9,659 nt of DNA, taken from contig JAUXCH010000129.1 in the NCBI GenBank assembly GCA_030618975.1, positions 1 to 9,659 on the forward strand, in the 5' to 3' direction. The DNA comes from Planctomycetia bacterium. GTDB lineage: Bacteria; Planctomycetota; PLA2; JAEUHO01. Position numbers and translations under genes: made by a program. Position 1 is the first letter of the stretch. The number at the start of each line of letters is the position of its first letter. Shown one piece after another: positions 1 through 7,121 of this stretch. The notes beneath the pieces were generated by a model. It did no database searches, was not told the origin of the DNA, and worked only from the letters and a program-made list of their open reading frames with translations.

Positions 1-898
1 CGCGCGACGTGTCGGACGGCGGCCCCTTGCCCTCGAGCGCCTGTGCGAACGTGAAGGCCGACGAGAACCGCGCGTCGCGGTCGCGCTCCAGCGACTGGCG
101 CAGCGCCGACAGCGTCGACGGCTTCATCTTCGCGGCCCGCTTCGCGTCGATGTCCGGCACCGGCTCGCGGAGCAGCTTGGCCGCCACCACGATGCCGCTG
201 TCCTCGGGGTACGGGTGGTGCCCCTCGAGCATCTCGTGGAGCACGAGACCGGTGGCGAACACGTCGCTCCTCGCGTCGATCTCCTTCTCGCCCGACAGTT
301 GTTCGGGCGACATGTAGGCGAGCGTGCCGATGATGGCGCCCGTCACGGACCGGTGCGCGCTCTGCATGCCGTCCACGGCGCTCAGCTTGCTCAGCCCGAA
401 GTCGAGGATCCGCACGTGGTCCTTGCCTCCGTGCGCATCCACGATGAGGTTGCTCGGCTTCAGGTCGCGGTGGACGATCCCCGCGGCGTGAGCGGCCTCC
501 AAGCCCGCGAGCACCTGGAGCCCGATGTCCACCGCCCGCTCCTCGCTCAGGGCGCCCTCCCGCCGGAGCAGGTCGTTCAGGGGCTCCCCGCGTACGAGAT
601 CCATCACGAGGTAGAGGCGCTTCTCGTGCTCGCCGACGTGTCGTAGCTGGACGACGTTCTCGTGGCTGAAGCGAATGAGCGCCCGCGCCTCGTCGAGGAA
701 CCGCTCGCGAAGGCTCTCGTCATCGCAGAGCTCGGGCTTGAGGATCTTGACGGCGAAGTCCTGGTCGAGGAGGTCGTGGTGGGCCAGGTAGACGACGCCG
801 AAGGCGCCCTCGCCCAGCTTCTTGCGTAGCTGGTAGTGCTCGCCCAGGGTCTCGAAGGACTCCGGGACGGACGGATCGCGGGTGTCTTCGGCGCTCAT
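1..898 (-). CDS. Eukaryotic-type Ser/Thr protein kinase, C-terminus off the left edge
   Basis: Hanks-type kinase expected to phosphorylate Ser/Thr residues of partner proteins, with the kinase domain in the cytoplasm. The frame is open from the ATG at 898-896 to the window edge, giving 299 residues. All core motifs are visible: glycine loop GEGAFG (29-34), the AVK lysine K51, a helix-C Glu in FLDEARAL (E70), catalytic loop HRDLKPSN (143-150), DFG (166-168), SPE in the APE position (197-199) and the SDVFATG aspartate D212. It should therefore be catalytically active. The domain starts almost at the N-terminus and nears completion at the edge; any sensor, TPR or transmembrane part would lie outside the window. 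There is no Shine-Dalgarno before the ATG; a TAGAAT hexamer ends 10 nt upstream. It lies 98 bp after the stop of the HEAT/VWA gene, same strand. About 94% of codons end in G or C. The kinase call is firm; the substrate is unknown. Confidence 0.95.
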   Translation of the reverse strand, partial: MSAEDTRDPSVPESFETLGEHYQLRKKLGEGAFGVVYLAHHDLLDQDFAVKILKPELCDDESLRERFLDEARALIRFSHENVVQLRHVGEHEKRLYLVMDLVRGEPLNDLLRREGALSEERAVDIGLQVLAGLEAAHAAGIVHRDLKPSNLIVDAHGGKDHVRILDFGLSKLSAVDGMQSAHRSVTGAIIGTLAYMSPEQLSGEKEIDARSDVFATGLVLHEMLEGHHPYPEDSGIVVAAKLLREPVPDIDAKRAAKMKPSTLSALRQSLERDRDARFSSAFTFAQALEGKGPPSDTSR

Positions 899-908
899 GA
901 GGCGTGGG

Positions 909-914
909 ATTCTA
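909..914 (-). promoter_or_regulatory. Possible -10 element (TAGAAT) of the kinase gene
   Basis: TAGAAT on the minus strand matches the TATAAT consensus at 5 of 6 positions and ends 10 nt before the kinase ATG. It sits inside a small inverted repeat (GGGAT, 3 nt, ATCCC; 906-918). No convincing -35 is present at 16-18 nt, and the ATG lacks a Shine-Dalgarno, so a very short-leader or leaderless transcript is possible. One hexamer in GC-rich DNA is weak evidence. Confidence 0.25.
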
Positions 915-996
915 TCCCCGCGCGGCCGGATTCGACCTGCTCTCGGCCCGGAAACCGAAAGCGGATCCGGAGGACGCCGCGCCCACGCGCCGCGTC

Positions 997-3726
997 CTAC
1001 TCTTCCCGGACGTGGATGAAGTCGCCCCCGCCCGCCTTCGCGAGCCGCCGCAGGAAGGGCAGGTCGACGCCGAGGCTCCCCATCGCGATCACGTGGAGCT
1101 CGACCTTCGCGTAGCGGTTCAGGAACTCGAACCACGAGAGCAGCGTGTCGGCATCCGTGATCTCGCCGCGCGTGGGGGAGCCGTCCGTCAGGAAGTAGAC
1201 GGTGTCCGGAATCGGGTCCAGGTCGGCCTCGAGGCTGTCGCGGTCGTGGAGCCCGATCGCGGCCTTGAGCGCGCCGTGGATGTTCGTCTCGCCCTTCGAG
1301 GGCTGCGCCCTCACCGCCGACGCAGCCGCCCTCACGTTTCCGGGCGAGGCGGGGATCAGGCGCTTCTTCCAGGGCCTCACGTCCGAGGAGAAGAAGACGA
1401 GCTCGAACCGGACTCGCGGATCCAACTTCTCGAGCGCGTCGATCAGCACCTTTTTGGCAATGTCGAAGCGCGAGCTCCGCGTCGGGAGATCACCGAGCTT
1501 CTTCGCCTCCTCCGCGGTGATCGTGATCGTCTTGTCCATGGATCCGCTGGTGTCGAGCACGAAACCGACGCTCTTCGACCAGATCCGACGACCGTAGTAG
1601 CTCGGGTCATCCGGGTGGGGGCGATCCATGTCGCCGTAGCGGTCCTCGGGCTCGGCGCGCTTCTCGGGCATCGGCCCCAGCCCGCCGTGCTCCTCCTGTT
1701 GCTTCTCCCACCACTTCCGCCACGTCTCGGGATTCGGCCCGAGGTCGTCCTGCGTGACCGACTTCAGCGCCCGCCGAAGCTCGCGGTAGAGACGTCCACC
1801 CTCCCGGCTGAACCGTTCGATGAGGGGACCGATCGCCTCCTCGGTGCCGATGCGGGCCAAGGCGCGCGCCGCCGTGACGCGCACCTGCCAGTAGCGGCTC
1901 TTGAGCTTCGGGGCGATCGCGAGCGTCGCTCGCTTGCTGGGCTTCCCGTAGGCCGCCACCGCGTCGGCGGTCACGATCCACGCCTTCGGGCTCCGATCCT
2001 CGAGCCCCCGGATCAGCAGCGGCAGCGATTCCTCGTTGCCGATCTGCCCCACGGCCCACGCCGCCTCCGCGCGGACGAGCCAGTGCCGGTCCTCGAGGAG
2101 GAACTCCAGATCCCCCCGCGCCGGCACGTACTTCAGCTTGCCGAGCACGCGCGCCACGCCGGCCCGCACCAGCGGCGCCGTGTTTTCGAGCGCCTCGCCC
2201 AGGAGGTACTTCATGACCTTCTGGTCTTTCGTCCGCATCAGCAGGACCTGGATCGTCTCGCGCACCAGGTCCGACTCGTGGTCGAGCTTCTCGATGACCA
2301 CCTTGGCGGTCTTCACGTCGTCGATGCGGTCGAGCCCCAGGATCAGACCTGCCAGGACGTTCTCGTCCTCCGTCTGCCGGATCCGCCGACGCTCGCGCGC
2401 TCCCGGTTCCTCCTCGCCCTCCCTGGAGTCGGCGCGGATCTCGCCCATGGTCGGCCGCCTGCCCGTGAGCCGGTCCTTCCAACGCTCGTTGAACGCGTCG
2501 GGCGTGATCCCGAGCCCCGCCTTGAAGGCGGCGCCCTCGGACTCACCGGCCCTGAGCTCCGCCAGCACGTTCAGCCAGCGCTCGCGGTCCTCCTTGAGCA
2601 TGAGGTCCATCATCGACCACGCGCGCAGGTGATCCACGTACTTGAGGGCGCCCATCGATTCCCGTCCGAAGAACGTCTCGATGGGGTCGAGGCGCCGCCG
2701 AGCAAGCGCCCTCGACTTCTTGTACCAGTCCTTCCCGCTTCCCGAGGGCGCCGTCGTCTCGTTCGAGCAGAACGTGACGAAGTCCTCCTGATGGGGGAGC
2801 AACTTCTCCATGAAGTGGGCCACGCCGACGAAGCACCACTTCGGGCACACCTTCTCCATGCCGCTCACCTTCAGCCAGCAGGAGAACATGATGTGCCCGA
2901 TCATGTGCCGGCAGAGCGCGTGCAGGTTCGTGTCGCCCCGCTGCTCCTGCAGGCTCCCCACGAACCCGTTCCCCGCGAAGCCGCCCCCGATGCGGTTGGA
3001 CCCGCCGCCGAACAGCATGTCGGTGTTCGGGCTGCCCAGGTACCTCGCCGCCACCTGCTCCATGTCGCGCGTCTTCGCGTACAGGTACACGGCCATCGGC
3101 TTGCCGAGGTTCACCCGCCCCCCGAAGTAGTGGACGAAGTCGTTGTAGGCGAGCTCGCAACGCTGCGCGTACAGGTGCGCCACCTCGTGCCCCGTCGCGA
3201 CGCGAGGCGCCCCTCCCTCCGTCGGCACCTTCAGCCTCCGGTGGATGTCCGTGACCACGTAGAAGTGCGGCGAGACCGCAATCCACAACGGGTGCTTCTT
3301 CGACCCGCCCTCGATCGCAAGCTGGTTATCGAGCATCTCGCGGACCTTCGGGGCAGGCCTGCCGATCAGCTTGTCACAGACACCGCACTCCTCGTCCGCC
3401 CAGCACTGGCTGCACCTGATGCCCCACGACCACGCGTGCCGCTTCCAGAAGCACTCCTTGGTCTGGCTGCCCCAACACAAGCCGCTCGTCCCGCGCGGAC
3501 GGTCCAGCACCTTGCAGTTCCCGCCCTTCTCGCACCGCTCGCAGCACGGGTCGGCCGGCGGCCTCAGCGGCGACCGCAGGTACGGCCAGCACGCCTGCCC
3601 CCCCGGCTTGTCCGAGGGCTTGTGGAACATCCCGTGGACGTAGTCCTCGTCGAACTCCGCGGCGGGCGCGGGGATGCCCAGTAGGGCCACCAGCGCGAGG
3701 CACAGCAGGATCGTGGGGACACGCAT
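997..3726 (-). CDS. Exported Cys-rich / zincin-like / HEAT-repeat / VWA-domain protein
   Basis: A 909-residue protein with a signal peptide (hydrophobic core about 5-18, likely cleavage after the PAPAA region near 23), so it probably acts outside the cytoplasmic membrane. After this comes a Cys-rich segment (46-117) with eleven Cys including CCERC, CSQC and CGVC. Residues about 140-420 resemble the peptidase MA-like (gluzincin) proteins of planctomycetes: HMIGH at 274-278 sits where that family has HExxH, but the Glu is Met. A second, formally perfect HEVAH lies at 180-184. HEAT-like repeats span about 453-655. A VWA domain (about 718-905) has a complete MIDAS: DTSGSM (725-730), T814 in KGETN and D848 in LTDGS, so it should bind a divalent metal and a partner. 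The start is the only one that gives the signal peptide. There is no Shine-Dalgarno; TACACT ends 7 nt before the ATG. It lies 33 bp after the CRTAC1-type gene. Function is unknown; an extracytoplasmic scaffold is likeliest. Confidence 0.92.
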   Translation of the reverse strand: MRVPTILLCLALVALLGIPAPAAEFDEDYVHGMFHKPSDKPGGQACWPYLRSPLRPPADPCCERCEKGGNCKVLDRPRGTSGLCWGSQTKECFWKRHAWSWGIRCSQCWADEECGVCDKLIGRPAPKVREMLDNQLAIEGGSKKHPLWIAVSPHFYVVTDIHRRLKVPTEGGAPRVATGHEVAHLYAQRCELAYNDFVHYFGGRVNLGKPMAVYLYAKTRDMEQVAARYLGSPNTDMLFGGGSNRIGGGFAGNGFVGSLQEQRGDTNLHALCRHMIGHIMFSCWLKVSGMEKVCPKWCFVGVAHFMEKLLPHQEDFVTFCSNETTAPSGSGKDWYKKSRALARRRLDPIETFFGRESMGALKYVDHLRAWSMMDLMLKEDRERWLNVLAELRAGESEGAAFKAGLGITPDAFNERWKDRLTGRRPTMGEIRADSREGEEEPGARERRRIRQTEDENVLAGLILGLDRIDDVKTAKVVIEKLDHESDLVRETIQVLLMRTKDQKVMKYLLGEALENTAPLVRAGVARVLGKLKYVPARGDLEFLLEDRHWLVRAEAAWAVGQIGNEESLPLLIRGLEDRSPKAWIVTADAVAAYGKPSKRATLAIAPKLKSRYWQVRVTAARALARIGTEEAIGPLIERFSREGGRLYRELRRALKSVTQDDLGPNPETWRKWWEKQQEEHGGLGPMPEKRAEPEDRYGDMDRPHPDDPSYYGRRIWSKSVGFVLDTSGSMDKTITITAEEAKKLGDLPTRSSRFDIAKKVLIDALEKLDPRVRFELVFFSSDVRPWKKRLIPASPGNVRAAASAVRAQPSKGETNIHGALKAAIGLHDRDSLEADLDPIPDTVYFLTDGSPTRGEITDADTLLSWFEFLNRYAKVELHVIAMGSLGVDLPFLRRLAKAGGGDFIHVREE

Positions 3727-3733
3727 GGGCGGT

Positions 3734-3739
3734 AGTGTA
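3734..3739 (-). promoter_or_regulatory. Possible -10 element (TACACT) of the HEAT/VWA gene
   Basis: TACACT on the minus strand ends 7 nt before the ATG at 3726 and follows directly on a GC hairpin (stem CGGGC/GCCCG, 7-nt loop, 3740-3756) just after the upstream stop codon. That spacing would put the transcript start at or next to the ATG. The match to TATAAT is 4 of 6 and no good -35 is visible. It may be fortuitous, with the gene simply co-transcribed from upstream. Confidence 0.2.
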
Positions 3740-3759
3740 CGGGCGGGTCCTGCCCGGGA

Positions 3760-5646
3760 TCAGTCCCGCGCACGCAGCCGCCAGACCCCCTCGCGGAGCA
3801 GGTCGGCACCCTTCCGCCACACCCGGACGCGTACCTCGCGCACGTCGTCGCCCTTCACGGTGGCCCGCCCCGTCTTCGACGGGGTCTCGAAGACGCCGTC
3901 CCCGTCCAGATCGAACGCCCACCGCCACGGGGACTTCCCGCGCACGAAGGCGGTGAGGTCCCATCCGCCGTCCGTCGCCTCGGGTGCGGCGAGCTTCAGG
4001 TTCGGCACCCTCTGCTCCCGCGGGTAGCGCACGACGTGCACGCGCCCCGCCTTCGGCAGGTCGAGGCGCTCGAGCACCCCTCCCGGCCAGCGCACGAAGA
4101 CCTCCTTCGCCGTCCGGCCCCGGAGTCCGAATCGGAGCACCGCCCCGTTCTGCTGCACGTGGCTCCCCATCGCGCCCTCGACCTGGCGCACCAGCTGTCC
4201 GTCCTCGCAGACGACCGTCACCTGCGCGCCGATCGGCATCGGATCGGCCTCGCGCCCCACGAGCCGGAACGCGACCCACGGTCCCGCCGCCGTGTCGTTT
4301 CGGTACAGCTTCACCTCGCGCTCGCCCTCCGGCGACCCGCGCCCGTTCGTGACCAGGTCCAGGTCCCCGTCGCCGTCCACGTCCGCGAAGGCCCCGCCGT
4401 ACGAGTCGAAGCGTCGCACGCCCACGTCCTCCGAGATCTCCTCGAACGAGAAGCCCCCGAGATTGTGGAACAGCAGCGAGTGGCTGTAGGGCAGCTTGTA
4501 CACCTGCGTGACGAAGACCTCCGGCAGCCCGTCGCCGTCCAGGTCACCGCACGCGGCGTGGCTCCACAACTCGTCGCCGCGGAAGACCGAATAGTCGCCC
4601 GTGGGCCTGAGCGGGATCCCGCTGGTTTCGCGCATGTCCGTGAAACCCCACCCCGGCGCGCCGTCGTTGCGGTAGATCGCCGAGTCGTCGCAGATCCACC
4701 CGCGTACGTCGTACTGCCCCCTCCGGTCCTCGCCCGCGAACTTGTGGACGAGGTTGCTGACCCACAGGTCCAGGTCGCCGTCCGCGTCGAGGTCGGCCCA
4801 CGAGGCCGCGATCGTGTGCCCCCACTGGTAGCCGACCCGCGATCCGTCCGGCCGCGTCGCCCGGTCGTGCGTGCGGCGACCCGCGACGGCCGCCGCGTTC
4901 GGCCCCTGGACCAGGTGGCCGTCCTCGTTCGTCAGCAGCTCGTTGGGCCGCAGGCGGTAGTTGCCCAGGTACACGTCGAGGTCGCCGTCGAGGTCGTAGT
5001 CGGCCTGCACCGCCGCCCGCCCGTACTCGCCGCCCGGCAGCGCGTGGTCCTCGGTCACCTCCTCGAAGCGCTGCCCGTCGACGTTCCTCAGCAGCACACG
5101 CGGGTGGAAGACCGCGTTGCCGTCGTTCCAGTCCTCGCCACCTCCGAAGAGCGCGTCGTGGCGCCCGTCGCCGTCCACGTCGAGCACGGCCAGGGTCGTC
5201 GCCGCCTTCCGAAGGCGGAGTCCCCACACCGCCGCGCGGTCCTCGAACGTGCCGTCCTCCGACTGGATCTTGACCGCGCCGCCCGTCGTCACCACGTCGA
5301 GGCGGCCGTCGCCGTCGAGATCCACCCAGCACGCGCCGCCGCCCGCGCCACCCGCGATTCCCGTCTCCTTCGTCACGTCCGTGAAGCGGATCCCCGCGCC
5401 CGGCTTGCCGAATCGCTTCGTGTCGTTTCGAAGCAGCGTGCGGCCCTGGATCAGCAGGTCCGGATCCCCGTCGCCGTCGTAGTCGCCGAACGAGAAGCGA
5501 TCCCCCTTCGCCTCAGCGAACCCGGCCTCCCCGCTGACGTCCGTCAGCCGGATGACTCCCGCATCCTCCGCCCACACGCAGGGCGTCGATCCGAGCGCCA
5601 TCGCGACGAGCAGAAGGAGCGCACGAAGGAGAAGGGAACCGCGCAT
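3760..5646 (-). CDS. Exported CRTAC1-family protein: FG-GAP/VCBS Ca-binding repeats with ASPIC/UnbV domain
   Basis: Predicted secreted, calcium-binding, beta-propeller-type protein of 628 residues. The signal peptide covers 1-26 (hydrophobic run LLLRALLLLVAMAL, cleavage after VWA). Eight EF-hand-like DxDxDGxxD/E loops lie at 55, 109, 156, 216, 285, 368, 422 and 579. The first seven belong to FG-GAP/VCBS repeats. An ASPIC/UnbV domain follows at about 470-530 (IGAQVTV, QNGAVLRFGL, VRWPGG). The last loop lies in a short C-terminal module resembling PKD-like segments (WAFDLDGDGVFETP). The frame is open 25 codons further upstream, but the ATG at 5646 is chosen because GGAGG lies 7 nt before it and the signal peptide begins there. 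It is first of three same-strand genes, 33 bp before the HEAT/VWA gene. Family members are abundant in Planctomycetota and mostly uncharacterised; adhesion or ligand binding at the surface is an inference. Confidence 0.93.
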   Translation of the reverse strand: MRGSLLLRALLLLVAMALGSTPCVWAEDAGVIRLTDVSGEAGFAEAKGDRFSFGDYDGDGDPDLLIQGRTLLRNDTKRFGKPGAGIRFTDVTKETGIAGGAGGGACWVDLDGDGRLDVVTTGGAVKIQSEDGTFEDRAAVWGLRLRKAATTLAVLDVDGDGRHDALFGGGEDWNDGNAVFHPRVLLRNVDGQRFEEVTEDHALPGGEYGRAAVQADYDLDGDLDVYLGNYRLRPNELLTNEDGHLVQGPNAAAVAGRRTHDRATRPDGSRVGYQWGHTIAASWADLDADGDLDLWVSNLVHKFAGEDRRGQYDVRGWICDDSAIYRNDGAPGWGFTDMRETSGIPLRPTGDYSVFRGDELWSHAACGDLDGDGLPEVFVTQVYKLPYSHSLLFHNLGGFSFEEISEDVGVRRFDSYGGAFADVDGDGDLDLVTNGRGSPEGEREVKLYRNDTAAGPWVAFRLVGREADPMPIGAQVTVVCEDGQLVRQVEGAMGSHVQQNGAVLRFGLRGRTAKEVFVRWPGGVLERLDLPKAGRVHVVRYPREQRVPNLKLAAPEATDGGWDLTAFVRGKSPWRWAFDLDGDGVFETPSKTGRATVKGDDVREVRVRVWRKGADLLREGVWRLRARD

Positions 5647-5653
5647 CGCACTG

Positions 5654-5658
5654 CCTCC
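5654..5658 (-). promoter_or_regulatory. Shine-Dalgarno GGAGG that fixes the CRTAC1-type start
   Basis: GGAGG on the minus strand, 7 nt before the ATG at 5646. It supports this start over the longer in-frame start at 5721, whose extra 25 residues are Pro/Ser/Gly-rich and would bury the signal peptide. Confidence 0.75.
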
Positions 5659-5785
5659 GCGACCTGGTGCGGAGGACGATACACCTGGCGGGTCGCTCGG
5701 TGGACTCACTCGCGCGAGCACGCGCCTCGAGACGCAGCACGACTCCGGAAAGGCGCGGCGTGGGCGGGGAGAAACTCAGACCCGC

Positions 5786-5852
5786 GGGGAGAGGAAAAGG
5801 GAGGCGGCAACTTTCTGGAGAAAAGGGGAAATGTGTGGAATGAGAAGGAAAG
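5786..5852 (+). other. Polypurine tract in the leader region of the CRTAC1-type gene
   Basis: Of these 67 bases, 55 are purines on the plus strand (hand count), in runs such as GGGGAGAGGAAAAGGGAGG and GGAGAAAAGGGGAAA. The neighbouring DNA has mixed strand composition. On the minus strand this is a pyrimidine-rich stretch that would fall in the 5' leader of the CRTAC1-type mRNA if transcription starts near 5883. No ORF or known motif explains it. Confidence 0.6.
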
Positions 5853-5876
5853 TTTTACGCTATCGAGCAACCGCTC

Positions 5877-5899
5877 TCCCTATCCGACGACTATAGGGA
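5877..5899. repeat. Inverted repeat TCCCTAT / ATAGGGA, 9-nt spacer
   Basis: Perfect 7-bp arms at 5877-5883 and 5893-5899 around a 9-nt spacer. It overlaps the candidate -10 hexamer on the minus strand and the expected transcription start, so it could be an operator or an RNA hairpin at the 5' end of the transcript. Neither role is shown by the sequence alone. Confidence 0.55.
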
Positions 5900-5917
5900 A
5901 AGCGCCGCGCGGCGCAA
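5890..5917 (-). promoter_or_regulatory. Candidate promoter for the CRTAC1-type gene
   Basis: On the minus strand, TTGCGC (5917-5912) and TATAGT (5895-5890) are separated by 16 nt. The -10 matches TATAAT at 5 of 6 positions and the -35 matches TTGACA only at TTG. Transcription would begin near 5883 and give a leader of about 235 nt. The element lies in the least GC-rich part of the gap and is overlapped by two dyads, which adds some weight. Confidence 0.35.
5902..5915. repeat. Perfect 14-bp palindrome GCGCCGCGCGGCGC
   Basis: This sequence is identical to its own reverse complement. It fills the spacer and overlaps the -35 of the candidate minus-strand promoter. It could be a dimeric repressor site, although GC-only palindromes also arise by chance in DNA this rich in G and C. 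Confidence 0.5.
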
Positions 5918-6487
5918 GATTCCACTTGGAAGGTGTGAGGATTCCGTGTAGCGGACATCGGTCCCGAGGCCCCCGGTCCGGCGTGTGCGAAGAGGCGCTC
6001 CAACCCGCCCCCGATGCAGCCTTGCGACTCATTCGCATCTACGCATATGTCCGGGAGCGTCGGGCCCTCGAGCGCGGGATTTTTCCACGGGCTTCCCACA
6101 CCTGTGGCGAGCCCCGACACGCAGGTGACGGCATTGCAGACGCGGGCAGCCGTGTCGCGCCGTCTCGCCAGCGTGAGGCGGGGCGGTGCCGGCCGCGCAG
6201 GATCCGTCTGCCCGCTGCCCCCGACGAGGTGGCGCCAGCCGGTCGAGGCGACGCGGTGCGGCGACCTCGGCGCCGACACCTCCCCGGCGGCGCGAACCAG
6301 GCGAGCCCAGCGACGACCGCGTGCGCTCGTGCGCACGTCCACGCATCCGTCCATCGGCGAACGCCCCCCCCGTGCCGGCGGGCGAGATGCGCGGGAGGCG
6401 AACGGGGGGCCGCGCCCACCCTCTCACCTGCGGCTCCACCCGCACATCAGGTGCCGCTCCCCGCTACCCTGGGCACCGAGGCAGCGA
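5918..6487. other. Gene-free interval before the tRNA gene
   Basis: Open frames run through this stretch on both strands, but none has a Shine-Dalgarno, recognisable domain or plausible protein composition; they are Arg/Ala/Pro/Gly-rich as expected of chance frames in GC-rich DNA. Local structures seen: a two-part hairpin at 6089-6114 (GGGCT/AGCCC outside CCAC/GTGG) preceded by a TTTTT run; a 7-bp stem CGTGCGC/GCGCACG with loop TCGT at 6320-6337; and a bulged hairpin at 6425-6453 (CACC/GGTG plus TGCGG/CCGCA) close to the tRNA. TACCCT at 6465-6470 is a weak -10 candidate for the tRNA. No known ncRNA was recognised. Confidence 0.5.
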
Positions 6488-6564
<77 letters not shown>

Positions 6565-7121
6565 TTCCCTCGCGCCGCAGGCGGCCAGTTCTGGCCCCCC
6601 GGGGGCGGCCCGTCCCGAGGTGGGCACCGCGGGCCCCGTCTCCCCCGGAAGACGCTTCCGGTGAGGTGGTGCGAGGAAACGCGAGGTTGCGGCGCTGGAA
6701 TGGCCTGAATCCAGTCATAGTGGCTCTCCGTTTTCGGAGCCGCTCCTGGGCGGGAGCGCGTCCCCCGCGGCCTGCGTCCTCCGCGCCGAGGTGGGGATCA
6801 GAGCCCCCGTGCAGGCCGGAACCGGGGAGGGCCGGGTGTTTCCCGCCGATTCTCGCCGCCCACGCGGTCTTCGGGGGCCCCACCTGGAGCAGCGATCGCG
6901 AGCATCGGAGTCGTGCCGCTCAGGTCGCAGAGTCGGCATCTGGCGCGACTTGGCGTTCTCCAGGCAATGCGGCGAGCCCCCCACAGACCTCCCGACTCGG
7001 GCCGACCCCAGCCGCTTGCCAGCGCGCTCAGACACCCGGCGGTGCGCGGCCCCCAGTCGATCTCGCCAGTGTGCCGGGTGAACCTGCCCCGTGAGACTCT
7101 GACCGTCGAGAGCGTTGGGCT
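6565..7121. other. Gene-free interval between the tRNA and the TIR-like gene
   Basis: Frames open here are compositionally like chance reading of GC-rich DNA and have no Shine-Dalgarno or domain. Structures seen: a 7-bp stem CCGGAAG/CTTCCGG with 3-nt loop at 6645-6661, 80 nt after the tRNA but without a T run; a CTCCG/CGGAG hairpin with TTTT loop at 6726-6739; and a 10-bp stem with two G-T pairs at 6909-6950. The tRNA 3' end is not duplicated in the window, so no attachment-site pair is demonstrated. Confidence 0.5.

Noticed and set aside
904..3684. A 926-codon plus-strand open frame covering the HEAT/VWA gene
   Set aside because: It is antisense to a gene with a signal peptide and clear domains. 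Its product is Arg/Leu/Pro/His-rich without any domain, as expected for a shadow frame in very GC-rich DNA.
5860..6354. A 164-codon minus-strand frame (and overlapping frames) in the gap before the tRNA
   Set aside because: Several frames of similar length overlap on both strands, none with a Shine-Dalgarno or protein-like composition; chance frames are the simpler reading.
6645..6661. The CCGGAAG/CTTCCGG hairpin as terminator of the tRNA
   Set aside because: It has a perfect 7-bp stem but a 3-nt loop, no T run after it, and lies 80 nt away from the tRNA end.
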